64,000 bases of DNA from Isoetes taiwanensis (lineage: Eukaryota; Streptophyta; Lycopodiopsida; Isoetales; Isoetaceae): the NCBI GenBank assembly GCA_021234155.1, contig JAJEKV010000102.1:372001-436000 (forward strand). Reading direction: 5' to 3'. Made by a program: the position numbers and the translations under genes. Shown piece after piece: positions 46,441 through 57,234 of this stretch; positions within the stretch are counted from its first letter, which is position 1, and each line of letters begins with the position of its first letter. The notes under the pieces are model-generated. The model was not told the DNA's origin, did no database searches, and worked only from the letters and a program-made list of their open reading frames with translations.

Positions 46441-47355
46441 TATTATCAGCGTGACAGAGTAGAGTTTTACGCTGAATCGGCTCCAATTGGGCAGGCTTTT
46501 GTAAGCAAGAAGAATACAGAGAGGAGAATATATGCGGGCGTTCTGCCATCTTTGAAATGGATGTGAAAAACTATCTAAATCTAAACATATATAATCACGC
46601 TTCATATAACGTCATAATGAGTGTCAAATGAGTGTCACCAAGGCACTCATGTGACCGAATCCATTAAATAGCGATCTTGGCCCCATTCTCTGCGGTGTTC
46701 CGGTTTGCAGCCTAGCTGTATTAGTACTTCAAGTTGAATGTGAAGTCCAACTTGCATTTTTATTGTTGCTTCTGAAGAAATTGCGGGCGTGATGCTCTTG
46801 ATCATTCTGTTCAAAAGTCGGGGCAAGAAAATGATCTTGCAACAAATGTTAAATGCGATTTCTGTGACCACACAAAACCAGCTCAAGCTCCACCACACAA
46901 AACCACCCAACGCAAGGCGGATTCCCTTTGGGATAAGATGGGGCCAGCAATAGAGGCAAAGCGCCTACCAACTATATTCATGAGACTAGATATATCTTTG
47001 GGCGGCACTGGGGCCAGCAATAGAGGCAAATTGCCTACCAACCATATTCATGAGACTAGACATATCACCCCCGTGGACGAGACGGTTATGCTCCTGAATG
47101 CAAACAACATCGGGGCGCGAAGCGCCGAAGTGCCAAAAGAAACACGGGCCCTCTTACTACTAGAGGCCCGCACTGCTGTGAGGTCGAATCCGGGGCAAAC
47201 AAGTAAGCTACCGATGCCGCTGTTGGGATTCCACTGCGGGGATGGAAATTCTGGGGTGCGGTCGGTTAAAAGGATTTTTATGGCGGGCAATGTTGCCCGA
47301 CGGATAATGGTGGCAGATGCGGGAAAAGTTGCCGGCTAAAGAGAAAGCTTCAATC
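46441..47355. other. Spacer with 70-bp direct repeat
   Basis: At 46939-46998 and 47009-47066 a unit with GGGGCCAGCAATAGAGGCAA and ATTCATGAGACTAGA is repeated. A plus frame at 46938-47339 spans both copies and is open for 133 codons, but shows no protein family and contains the repeat. I do not call a gene. Confidence 0.45.
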
Positions 47356-48260
47356 CTAAAAGCGCCTTTGACTTACGTGGATTACACTTTCTATGGCGGA
47401 TTCTTTTGGTCGGTTTATGAATAGGTTCCATCTAGATATAACAGATTCACCCTTAAAGAACTTTTCAAGATTATTCATAATATACCACAGCACATGATCA
47501 AACCATATAACACCAATATATGTGAGGGTGTGGGCATTTGCAGTACGGTCTTTTCCTGTTTGGCCATCTATTCTCATAATCATGTCCTCTTGTCTTACCA
47601 GTGGTAGGCATATCTTTTTTACCAAGATAATATTATGCTTCAATAGGAATAGGTGCCAATAAATTAAACGAATAAATCTTCCATGTTCTATTATTCTTCT
47701 CTGCTGTCCATTGTTCTACAAATCTCTCTAGGCACCATAGGAGTAGGGTATCTTTTGAAGAAAAGATAATGATTATTCAATTTGCTCATCTGTTCATCTA
47801 CGAAATCCTTTGATATGGCTTGTGCCTCCTCATCCAATTTAATTCCCTTGAGCTTAGGGTTCATTCCATCAGGTGTAATATGTGCTGCACTTTCAGTTTC
47901 TTCCTCATCTCTATAATACTGCATTGGGTATTTTTCACCATTTAGCAATTTCAATTCTTTAAATTGTTCTAACACCCTCATACATTTATCAATTTCCGCT
48001 CTATCTGATTCCAGTATATCAAATATTTGGGATTCGAATGTCTTCAATTGTTGAAGAACATTTCCCCCATTTCTATACGTATAGAAAAGCTTAAACCAGT
48101 GGGATGCATCAAGGTTACTAAGAATTGAAACGTCATTCTCACCTAATGCATTTTCCTTACTCAAAATGTACTCGTGTAATCCAGGTGCATCTGCCATCAA
48201 CAGCATGATGTTTTGAACCACAGGAATTGGGATCCAATGATTTTCTCCATACCAATAGCT
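47356..48260 (-). pseudogene. Unknown plant protein fragment(s)
   Basis: A 176-residue minus frame (48221-47691) extends upstream in frame to about 48265 (NQSYWYGENHWIPIPVVQNI) and looks like a genuine folded, charged protein: LSNLDASHWFKLFYTYRNGG, LESDRAEIDKCMRVLEQFKE, DEEAQAISKDFVDEQMSKLN. It has no Met at the first open codon, so an exon is likely. A second minus frame at 47643-47356 (DGQTGKDRTANAHTLTYIGV) may be a later exon or another gene. I do not recognise either and see no catalytic motif. Confidence 0.5.
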
Positions 48261-48733
48261 TTGATTCTTGAATCCATTCTACTGCTCCTTCTTCTTGCCC
48301 AGGAATCTATACATAAGATCATATAGTCAGATAACATCATAAAGTCCAAAGTTAATGTATACAACTAATAGCATATAGAATATTAATCATAGGACATAAG
48401 GTGGTAACCATTATATGGTCAAATCTATCTAAACATATATAATGCAGTCTTGAGTTTTTCATTTTTGTTTTTGTTCCCCTGAATTTTTCCGCACTGCAAT
48501 CTACCTTCATATTTTGTTGACACGTCTTTCTTGGTAACACAAGGCCCCCAAAAAATAGTTGTTATCAGTTTTCTGCAACAATTTTTGCATAAAACCACTA
48601 TAATAAGATAATATTATTTTGTGGGTTAATATGTTGAATAACTATGAATGGTTATATAAGGTGGTTCGTTCTTATGCTTTATTGTTTTAGTTTATAGTTA
48701 TGGTTTTTTATGGTAGTTAAGTATTTAGTTTAA
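48261..48733. other. Spacer
   Basis: AT-rich with no gene or repeat recognised. Confidence 0.4.
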
Positions 48734-48800
48734 TACTACAAGAAATTTATCGCGGCGGCCAAGGCCGCCGCGAACATTTCTTTCGTTCCTAACCTGTTCA
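48734..48800 (+). mobile_element. CACTA-like terminus with GC palindrome
   Basis: TACTACAAGAAATTTATCGC (nearly the plant CACTACAAGAAA end) is followed by a perfect palindrome centred on GGCCAAGGCC at 48750-48773, then GAACATTTCT. The best preserved of three copies (others at 15868, 57235). The matching right end was not found. Confidence 0.55.
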
Positions 48801-48924
48801 ATTGGATCCACTAAAATGTCTAACAATCATAAATTCCCAGGTGGGCAAGTAACGTTTAGACCACATTTTTACCCTATGATAGAAGGCTAAAGGCTATATT
48901 GAAATACGTTGAAAATAACTTGGT

Positions 48925-49055
48925 TCCTCGGTTGCGAACATTTCTCTTGGTTCTTAGGTTGCGAACATTTCTCTTTTGTTGCATTGGATATGTTTATGGT
49001 TGGTTCTTTGGTTGCGAACATTTCTCTTTTGTTGCATTGGATATGTCTATATCCT
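48925..49055 (+). repeat. Subterminal tandem repeats GGTTGCGAACATTTCTCTT
   Basis: Three copies of GTTGCGAACATTTCTCTT (about 48938, 48959, 49011) follow the CACTA-like end, the last two with a shared TTTGTTGCATTGGATATGT extension. They resemble the GAACATTTCT text beside the terminal palindrome and fit subterminal transposase-binding repeats known from CACTA elements. Confidence 0.65.
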
Positions 49056-49093
49056 CTCTCTCTTGGCAATATGTTGCTTGCCTGCACAAACAA

Positions 49094-49143
49094 ACCATAT
49101 AATTAATATGCTCCACCATGTAAATGTAAAGCCTAATTTATGC
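49094..49143 (+). repeat. 50-bp direct repeat, left copy
   Basis: Identical over 50 bp to 60826-60875 (contains ATGCTCCACCATGTAAATGT). It lies immediately outside the inverted terminal modules of the large element. Confidence 0.85.
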
Positions 49144-49529
49144 ACAAACAAACCAAACAAAGTTGCGTATTAAACGGGAGCAAATCATTGAAACGAGAGC
49201 GAAAGGAATATTCCTTAAAGATTCCCCTTTTTTTTTACAAAAAGGGGGTAAAACGAGGTTAAAAAAAAAAAGATGCATGAAATTCTATTTTGACCCCCCC
49301 CAAAAGTGACTAATTTTTTTGTGCAACGAAAGAATTGACTGTTTGAAAGTGTCATTTTTCTTAGCAAATAGAATGTTCTTGAAGTATATTTTACGTGAGA
49401 AACCCTAATTTCAGAGGATAAAATATTTAACAAAAAATTGAAGTTAGTAAAGAATCGGCGTAGTATTCTCAAAATTTGAAGATACAATCTTCATATTCAC
49501 AACAAAATTTCTGTTTTTTTCTAAGACTT

Positions 49530-52350
49530 CGAGTTATGTGCAAAAGTGTGAGGAGTGATGAAGGAGGGATCCAAGGCGTCATCATGTTCATTTATACCAT
49601 CCTCATCACCTTCACTTTTTTTCACTTTGTCACTAGAGGAAGTGCTTGAGTTATCTTCCTCATCACTATCAACCGAGATGGTGTAGCATTGCCACCACCT
49701 TCTTCATCCTCTTCTTTTCGTAATTACAAGCTTTTTAAGCAAATTGATAGTCCCTGGCGTAGGCGATTGTCGATTTCAATTTAAAATCATAGCACAATAT
49801 AGTCCGTCATTAAGGATCAGCTCATCCCTACAACCCACCTTCTTGGACTTTCTTCCTTTTCCTTGGCTTCTCATTTCTAACTCATATCTACCTTCAAAAG
49901 CATTTTTACGATCGTGTTGCAAGCCAATGAATCTTGAGTTTAGTGACTAAGCCTTCCTCCTTGGCGGTGTCAAGCACTTTTGCTATCCGAAAAGGTCGAC
50001 CTTTGTCATCCTCCTCAGTTGGAAGAGCAATTAGCATACCCTTGCAAATTTACGTGATATTACCTTGAGGTTCATTCCTGCGTCTTGGTTAGAGGTACAT
50101 GACTCGATCCTCATCTTCTTCTAATGCGGGGGGTGCTAATGTAGCCTTTGCTTGGACCCGCTTAGTCTTTGGGGTTGATGGAAGGTGTTAGGCCATCGAA
50201 ATGGTTCTTGCAAACTGTCTTAGAGCTATATTTTTCACAACAATTTTACGTTAGAAAGAAATTACTCCACCACATCCGATCTTCTTCTAAGAAGTACTTA
50301 AAGCCTGAGGAAATTCCATTTTCAATGGCTTTTAAGGATGACTCGAGTACTTTTCTTACCTTGGACTCCTTAGGATTTTTGAGAGGAAGTTGTTCAAAGA
50401 CGTTCTATGAAGGAAGTGTGCGGAATATATTTAAGGAAGCGTAATCCCTCTTGTGGACTCCGGTCCTTAGTTGTAGTATACTTTTTCCCACGTGTAAGAA
50501 ACTCGGCCATCCTTCAAGTAGAACTTGATGTGATGTTGAAAGGTGAGATCATTCAACTTGTTCACGGCTTGTTCTGCAATGCGAGCGTTGAGAAAACAAA
50601 CTCTCACGAAATCAGTGATCTCTTTAAGAAGATCGATCCTTTGGAGTGGGAGTGTAAGAATCTTCAATAATTGAACTAATGTAGGAAGGGAGAAAGCCTT
50701 CTTCCTTCTAAAGGCGCCTGAGAAAATCTGCTGAACATCTGGTCAATCTGATCATGAGTGTGGCCTACAAGTAAAAAACCGAGCTTCACTTTTCTAAAGA
50801 TCCCTAGCTCCACTAACATAGCACGGTATGCAAAGTGTTTGATTCTTGTTCTCCCTTGTAGTATTGTCAAGTTTGCGTAAAAAAGCGGTGGTAATTGCTC
50901 TTGCTTTCGCCTGGGACCTGGTTAAGAATTGTAATTGTGAGGTTGGTCACCATGCAAGTTTGGATATGTCAAAAATACTTTGCACTTTAGACTTCCTTTG
51001 AAGACCATAGCTCCTACAAGGTGGACCTTAACAAAACATTCCTCGGCACATCTTTAGGAATGTTCAAGAAATGTGGTAGAGTAGTTTTTTTGGTCCATTC
51101 CATCAATCACAATGAGACATATATTTGGACGTTCAAGAGCTTTTTTTACGTGTTTGGCAAGCTTTCTTTCTCTCTGGCGCTTGTTGTTCACGATTAATGC
51201 AGCAAGGTTACATTTGCACAATATCGTAGAAGAAATAAGGTCAAAGCATTTTTTTTTAAAACAAGTGAGAGTTTGAAGAACCTCGAGCTTACTTCTTTTC
51301 GACTTACGTCTTTGCGGTTTCTCTTTGACTTTTTAATTGCGACACCTAGAGCAAAGCGGACATTCTGTGTCTCCTCGAATTTTCACTAAACGAATTCACT
51401 TTTCCACAATCGGTGAAGTGTGAGTAAGAGATGTCTTTGAAGTTGAGTGCAAGTCTCTCTTTGTACTCATTAAAAACATCTTTTTGGTGATGTTATCGGT
51501 TAAATGATACATGTTCTTTGTTGGCGACTTCTCACATGTTTCTCTAAAATATTTCTCCATCCATGACACCGCAGCTGGCAAGGGCATGCATGGTTACAAC
51601 TCTTCTTGGTCCACAATGATCATCAATTCTTTGGATTTTTGTCCGTCTTTTTGTGTATTCTAGACATTACGGTAGTCCCTAAGCGGTGGACAACCATAAA
51701 AGCATTCGGCAAACTTCTTGACGGTTAATGTAGTGCAAGAAGGTGTTGCGGATGCGGCCTTACATGATAGGCCAAGTAGGCATTCTGGTCAGCCAATGTC
51801 ATTGAGCTGTAGTTGTCTCTAATTGCTTCGTAATTTAGACATGTTAAATTTGTTGATGCAACCCAATGAGCAGCATTTACTTCTTAAAAGTCTTCTCATT
51901 TTATGCTTTCGTCCATAAGGTTTCTTCTTCTTCTGAGAGGAGCATGCTCTCACACACCATAATCCACCTTAAATTTTTTGGTGGGTGGCTAGAGAACATG
52001 TAATCTCGTTGCACCCGTTGGTGTCTTCATCTTCGAAGAGAGTTCTACTACAGGGGTGACCTCCTACGCCCTTAGTGGTGTGCTTGTAGAGGAGAACAAA
52101 CCCACGTGAAGCTGAAAAAGCGGAGGTGCGGTGTTGAATGAAGGAGATGGGCGGCATATGATGTGCCGGCGAAAGTTGTTGTAGTGTCTTCCACGGGGAG
52201 TTCGATCGAACATCTCTCTTATAGCGGTGAAATTACGCAAACCCATGTGTCACCACGTTTGTGTGAAGAGGAGTAGATCTTTGCGGGTCGTCTTCATTTG
52301 TAGTGAAATCGTGGTGGGAGAAAGCGATGGAGAATCTCGCATGATCTTGA
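49530..52350 (-). pseudogene. DGMDQ/HTHDxxDQMFS family protein (DUF7869-like), degenerate
   Basis: The minus strand preserves the family's conserved blocks in the expected order but in changing frames. A CCSLGCINKF cysteine start is at about 51895-51860, SMTLADQNAYLAYHV at about 51810-51770, and LIVIDGMDQKNYST at 51104-51085. KVHLVGAMVFKGSLKCKVFL is at about 51040-50980, then LDNTTRENKNQ at 50871-50840, GFLLVGHTHDQIDQMFSRFS at about 50785-50720 and LNDLTFQHHIKFYLKDGRV near 50540. KGRPFRIAKV...KIHWLAT is near 50000 and a Ser/Glu/Asp-rich C-terminus near 49560. The acidic D...D...HxHDxxD layout suggests an RNase-H-like transposase-type enzyme, but that is inference; the family is formally uncharacterised as far as I know. 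At least six frameshifts make it a pseudogene. Confidence 0.8.
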
Positions 52351-53120
52351 GCGTCGTCGGTATTTCTGGCATGTGTAAGTGAAGATGGAGAAACAACAAA
52401 GCGGAGGTAGTCTGTTAGAAAAATTTCTTTGAGGTCGAGCCATTGTAGTGTCGGGGGATGGAACAAATGGTGGTGGAAGATTGCTACGTGCAACAGTGAG
52501 GGGTTGGAAAGGTGGTGGTGGCGGTTTCCTATTGGACTTGGAGAGGGTTGGAAAGGTGGTGGCGATCTACTAGATTCTTGGACTCGGAGTTTCTTCTAGA
52601 AGTAACAAAGACCTTGTCGAGGTAGGTGTTGAAGAAGCATCTCCGTCTTGTGTTCCATCAAAGTAGAGGTACTTGGGCAAACAAATGGTGGTGGAAGTTT
52701 GTTCCACGGCGGTTAACCATTTCAAACAAGCGCAAAAATTGTGGGCTTGTTACTAACTCACAAGTCGATTGGACTAATGCTATTCGAGAATACAAATGCT
52801 ATTCGGAATAGTATTACGGTAATCAAACATTTGTTTGTGTGTGTGCAAGAATGCTATTCCGAATACACTTATCGAGTGTTTGGACAAGGCGTATTCCATC
52901 ACATAGAAAAACACAACCGGACGGTTGCCTACCTTTAAAAAAGGAAAATTCGGCGCCTGGGATTTGCGTATTCCGCTTCCAGAGATTTAGTCGCCAGCCA
53001 AAGCGCCTTAGATTAATATATATTTATTTGTATTCGATTCACATAGCGAAAACAATGGGCGGTAAGCATGTAAAAAGTACATAGCACGTCTTTCTTTTGT
53101 TTTCGATTTGTTTTCACGTA
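52350..53120. other. Intergenic region between the divergent genes
   Basis: Probably holds the two promoters. Scattered half or full GAATAC/GTATTC elements occur at about 52780-52870 (TATTCGAGAATA, TATTCGGAATA, TATTCCGAATAC). Minus and plus frames here (52233-52493, 52626-53084) are without recognised domains. Confidence 0.4.
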
Positions 53121-53410
53121 GGCCAAAGTGTATTCGAATACACTTTGCCCATCGGCGAAGAGCAAAGTGTATTACGGAATACACTTTGCTCCTTCAGCAG
53201 TGCAAAGTGTATTCGAATACACTTTGCCCTTCGGTGAAGAAGTAAAGTGTATTCGAATACATTTTACTCTCACGCTGATACATTTGCTTTCGTCTCGATA
53301 GGCAAAGTGTATTAGGAATACACTTTGCGCCTTGATTGAGCAAAGTGTATTCCAGAATACACTTTGCTCTTCGCCTGATGGGCAAAGTGTATTCTGGAAT
53401 ACATTTTGCT
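53121..53410. repeat. Palindromic array A (seven GTGTATTC-n-GAATACAC units)
   Basis: Seven palindromes of 22-32 bp, each with core GTGTATT/AATACAC and a variable centre (TTCGAA, TTACGGAA, TTAGGAA, TTCCAGAA, TTCTGGAA), arms extended by GCAAA/TTTGC. Spacers are 9-32 nt and unlike each other except for CTTCGG/CGAAGA-like text. The array sits between the divergent genes, upstream of the ParB-methyltransferase gene. Confidence 0.9.
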
Positions 53411-55344
53411 TGTAGTTTTGAGAACGCTTGCTTTTTTTACTAAAATCACACACTTTTTAGCTGCAACAGACAACATTTTATGTTAAAAATTACTCTGTTA
53501 AGTCTAATTTAGGTACACGAAATTGACTTAGACTGACAACATTTTAGCTTGTTTTCTTGTCTTTTTCTGGCCTTTAGGGCATAAGATTAGCAAATGTTAT
53601 TCTGGAATACAAATTTCTTTTGCATTTCTGTCTTAACATGGTTGTTTTAAACGTTTCAGTGGCAGGGAAGAAGGAAGCAAGAGGGCATCAAAGAAATCTC
53701 ACAAGCCTAAGCGTCCACACCCACAAAAAGCACAATCACGACGCGGACGAACCCGCTATTCTGAAAACTTTCAAACGCGGTGGGTTCGTAACCGTGGGGC
53801 AGATGGAAAATACAAAGACATCGCGGCGTTTTTTACGCACAAGAAAAGTGCTGGTAACAAAAGGTGCGCTGACTCCATGTTTGTTAACCTTGGGACAATA
53901 AAAGATGTCTCCAGGTTGCTTGGGACAAGGAGGTCAAAGCGGGAGGCTATCCTTCAAGACCTCCCAAAGGCTTCATTGTTGTGGACCTTGCATTCTTTAA
54001 AATTGTCGGGTGTGCAACCACCCGGCCTTTGTACAAATTTTTCACACTACGGCTAAAAAAGCCTGTGTTCATTAATTAAACGAGTTTTTTCCAAAGACAA
54101 GCGAGGACTTTCTGTCGGTGAGTCAGGAGCAATGGGATGGAGAAAGATCGCAATCACCACCTTCTCCTAGTTCTGCTAGTTCTTCAGGGAGGTCATCAGA
54201 TAAAGGTTTTGAGGAAGAAGAGGAGGAAGAACCCCCTGCGCGGCCAAAGAAACTTAGCACGCCAAGAGAGACCATAGCTGCTAAAGAACCAAAGAAGCGG
54301 AAAACACAGCAGCTTGAAATCATAGAAGTCCCCGAGGAACCTAAGAAGAAGAAGGGAAAGGGTAAAGCACGGTGTTGCTATTAAAAAAAAAAAGTTGATA
54401 AAACATCCGAAAAAATGGAAGAGATTAACCCTGCACAAGTTTGTGCAAGGTGTCATTATTTGCCCGATCCACTTCAATGAAGCTTCCTCCAAAAATGAAG
54501 CTGGTGAAAGGCCACCAGGTTCGCCAAAATTTATGCCGATCACTTGAGGAACACGAAAAACAGAATAAGGAGCAATCAAATGCTCATGTGGCCCCAATAG
54601 TTGTCCTTGTTGGCGGGGACCAAAGTGCACAACCCCCCGTGAGGCGGAGAAAATGCCGACACCTACACTCACACTACGTCTTGGGAGGGAATCATAGCTT
54701 CAAGGCAAGAAGGCAACTTTACAAAGAAAAGAAGAACCCGAGGTACCTCTCCGCCCCTCTGGCTGTCTCTTTGTGGTCTTACGGATGAAGAAGCAAAAAA
54801 TCGTTGCCAACACCCACAATCGCATAACCAGTACAAACTAAAGATGAGCTTTGTCGACAAGATCCGGTTTATGCAGGAAGATGCGTAATTTTCAAGGAAA
54901 AGTACGGTGAGGACTGAAAAAAGCCGGCGTTTTCCTTGGAGCTTAAGGAGGCGTGTGCCATTGAATGCCGCATGAAATATGACCGAGGCCAACAAAAGGC
55001 GATCTCTTATTCCCCACCGATAACCGGGTTCCAGTTAGCTTTTAGAGATGGCAAGGTAAGCACAAAATGTATTCGAATAGCAAACCAACTATTTGGCGTG
55101 AAATGCTTGAACAGGTTTGGGAACTCAGGACGGATATTCACAATGTTCGAGCGAGGGGAGTTAAAGAGCAAGGGCAAGGAGGCAGCCAAGAAAAAAAACC
55201 TCGGACGTGCCCAAAAAGAAATGACCATTACCTGGCCCTGAGGGAAATGCGGGCTTCTCCAATAACAGAGATATTGGAAAGGCTTCTCCAAAAAGTTGTT
55301 GACAAGGAGTTTAGCCTAGAAGAAATGTCAAAGGAATTGCACAA

Positions 55345-55761
55345 GTAAGATCTACGCCACAAACTTTACTCTTTAGGCGTTAGAGTCCCAAAAACATCGT
55401 GGTAGATAGTGTATTCGAATACACATACCTTTCTTCACTTGGGCCTTCGTGGTATTCCATACACAATGCTTCTCTAGAGACAAGCAATGTGTTTTCCGGA
55501 ATACACATTGCCCATGTAAAGGAAGCCATGTGTATTCTGGAATACACATGTCCTCTTCTAAAAAAGTATTGTGTATTCCGGAATACACATTGCTTTTCGG
55601 AGAAGCAATGTGTATTAGGAATACACAATGCATTTTGTTTCGAGGTAACATCACGGTTAACCGGTTTGTATTCGTAATACATTTAGCTTGACTTTTATTT
55701 GTTTTTCTTTTCTTTGCCTTGTTTCTTACTTTTTACTCATTGTTTCCTTAACCTCTTGCAG
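55345..55761 (+). other. Spliceosomal intron of the methyltransferase gene
   Basis: Donor AA|GTAAGA and acceptor CCTCTTGCAG| bracket 417 bp. Coding sense stops before and resumes after it. It contains palindromic array B. Presence of such an intron argues that the gene is nuclear and not bacterial contamination. Confidence 0.7.
55407..55683. repeat. Palindromic array B (about seven GTGTATTC-n-GAATACAC units)
   Basis: Units include AGTGTATTCGAATACACAT, GTGTTTTCCGGAATACAC, GTGTATTCTGGAATACAC, GTGTATTCCGGAATACAC and GTGTATTAGGAATACAC, with outer arms GCAAT/ATTGC instead of the GCAAA/TTTGC of array A. It lies in the intron 55345-55761. Minus and plus frames over it are artefacts of the palindromes. 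Confidence 0.9.
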
Positions 55762-56412
55762 CCAAAAGAACGTCATAACATGTCAAACATGTTTGATGGA
55801 GCGACTAAACGTAGAGACATGGGAAAGGTGCAAGGAACTCTACCCAGAGCCACTTCGACGAGCTTAATTGTGCAATATGCACCAAATTTTGAGGGGCTGG
55901 GTAAGTACTCTCTACATTATCGCCTTTGCACACACGATCTCCTTCACGGTTGTTGTCATGTTTTTTCGAGAGCAAAAAGAAAAAACAAAGACCTTCCCCA
56001 GGGCTTCATGCATTTGGTTAGAAACAAAGACGGAAGAGAGGTCGTTATTTGAAAGAAGAACTGTTGAGTTAGAACCATCCGACACGAGAGATTGGCATGT
56101 TTGATCAAAACAATTTATATTCAATCATTCATGGTGATTGCACGAATCTAGTCGGAACGGTTAAGCCACAGGACTTCACTTTGGTTATTGCTGATCTTCC
56201 CTACGGGTTTAAGCTTAAAGACAGCAGATATGACGACCAGCCCTTCAAATTTTCAGAGTTTAATGCTTTTATTGATGGAATCAAGCAGATCACAACTTAC
56301 TAAACATTGGCGTTTAGTTACTTTCCATTCGAGCATGCGATGCGGCTTGGTAGAATCAGCTTTCAAAACCACTTTGGTTCTCCGGTTGAGTGGGATATGA
56401 AAACCTTATGCG

Positions 56413-56541
56413 GTAAGTCTTATTCCGAATACGATTACTTTTCTCTTTGATTACGTATTGTATTAGAATAGTATTTCTATACGGTTTTCGAAGTGTGTTC
56501 TTGTTTTTGCTAAGTAAACATCACTTTATATGTTTTACTAG
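56413..56541 (+). other. Second intron of the methyltransferase gene
   Basis: Donor CG|GTAAGT at 56413 and acceptor TTTTACTAG| at 56541 bracket 129 AT-rich bases lying between motif IV and motif I of the enzyme. It also contains TATTCCGAATAC. Confidence 0.7.
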
Positions 56542-57234
56542 GTACAAAACGAACATCAACTACCATGGTGGAGGACCAAGGTTGCTTAGCAAGGTAGAGT
56601 ACCTTCATGTAGCTTATTGGAGTTTTGATGGGAAGAGGACCATGGAACACTTCAACACTTGCCGCTGTCAAAACTTCTCAAACGTCCTTGAGTTTCCAGC
56701 AGTGTTACAGAAATTGCAGGACCCAACTGCACAAGGCAGGATTGTGAATCACTACCAGAAACCACAAAAGCTCATCAACCATCTCCTGGACATGTTCTCG
56801 CGTCCAGGAGACTGGGTGCTTGATGCTTTCTCCGGTTACGTACTACTATCGCATGTGCACTTAAGAAGGGCGCGGCGTAGCCGTGGATATTGATAAGGAT
56901 CTTTGTTAATTTTGTGAAGATGAGACCGGCCGCCTTTACCTACTTTACCGGATGAACATCAAGAGCTAGGGGCCAAGTCTTCATCCGATTATGCTAAACT
57001 AACATCCTCGAGATCGACCTCCATTCTCCGGCTCACTAGGCGATGAGGCAACCTTTGCGAGCTTAAAGAAGTAGCTTTAGCTACCATTCCAGAGGACAAG
57101 GAGGATACAAAACTCAAGTCTCCAGCAAAGGAGCAGATAGAACAGAAGGACGAGATGGCAGAGAGCAGCAAAAAGAATGAGGAGGACTATGATGTAGATC
57201 TTTGACTACTGCATATTAAAATTATCATTATTTA

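Larger units (their letters stand above)
53660..57204 (+). pseudogene. ParB-like / Cys-cluster / DNA amino-methyltransferase gene with introns
   Basis: Read through several frames. First comes a basic region (53660-54055, RTRYSENFQTRWVRNRG). An acidic-basic low-complexity region follows (54118-54384, EEEEEEEPPARPKK, EEPKKKKGKGK), then a ParB/sulfiredoxin-like domain (54441-54890: GHQVRQNLCRSL, VLGGNHSFKARRQLY, CGLTDEEAKNR, KLKMSFVDKIRF). Next are a helical region (55085-55344) and cysteines (ITCQTCLMERL, CAIC) at 55762-55885. The methyltransferase has HGDCTN and ADLPYG (motif IV, 56190-56207), VTFHSSMRCG, then NHYQKPQKLINHLLDMFSRP and VLDAFSG (motif I, 56816-56836) with TTIACALKKG. Motif IV before motif I is the permuted beta-type order of N4-cytosine/N6-adenine enzymes. 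Introns: 55345-55761 and 56413-56541, plus a donor at 55901. Acidic end, stop at 57202. About six indels disable it. Confidence 0.85.

Noticed and set aside
46938..47339. 133-residue plus-strand frame
   Set aside because: Spans a 70-bp direct repeat and shows no family or consistent composition; not enough to call a gene.
53121..53410. CRISPR-like appearance of repeat-spacer pattern
   Set aside because: The repeats are perfect dyads with variable centres and unequal 9-32 nt spacers in a eukaryotic, intron-bearing context; no cas gene.
53172..53453. Frames through palindromic array A (and similarly 55373-55691 through array B)
   Set aside because: The palindromes code for the same residues on both strands; no biological protein pattern.
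54123..54672. 158-residue minus-strand frame
   Set aside because: Antisense shadow of the acidic and ParB-like coding region.
53660..57204. Bacterial contamination as the source of the methyltransferase gene
   Set aside because: Consensus spliceosomal introns interrupt it, codon and base composition match the surroundings, and plant-type transposon ends flank it.
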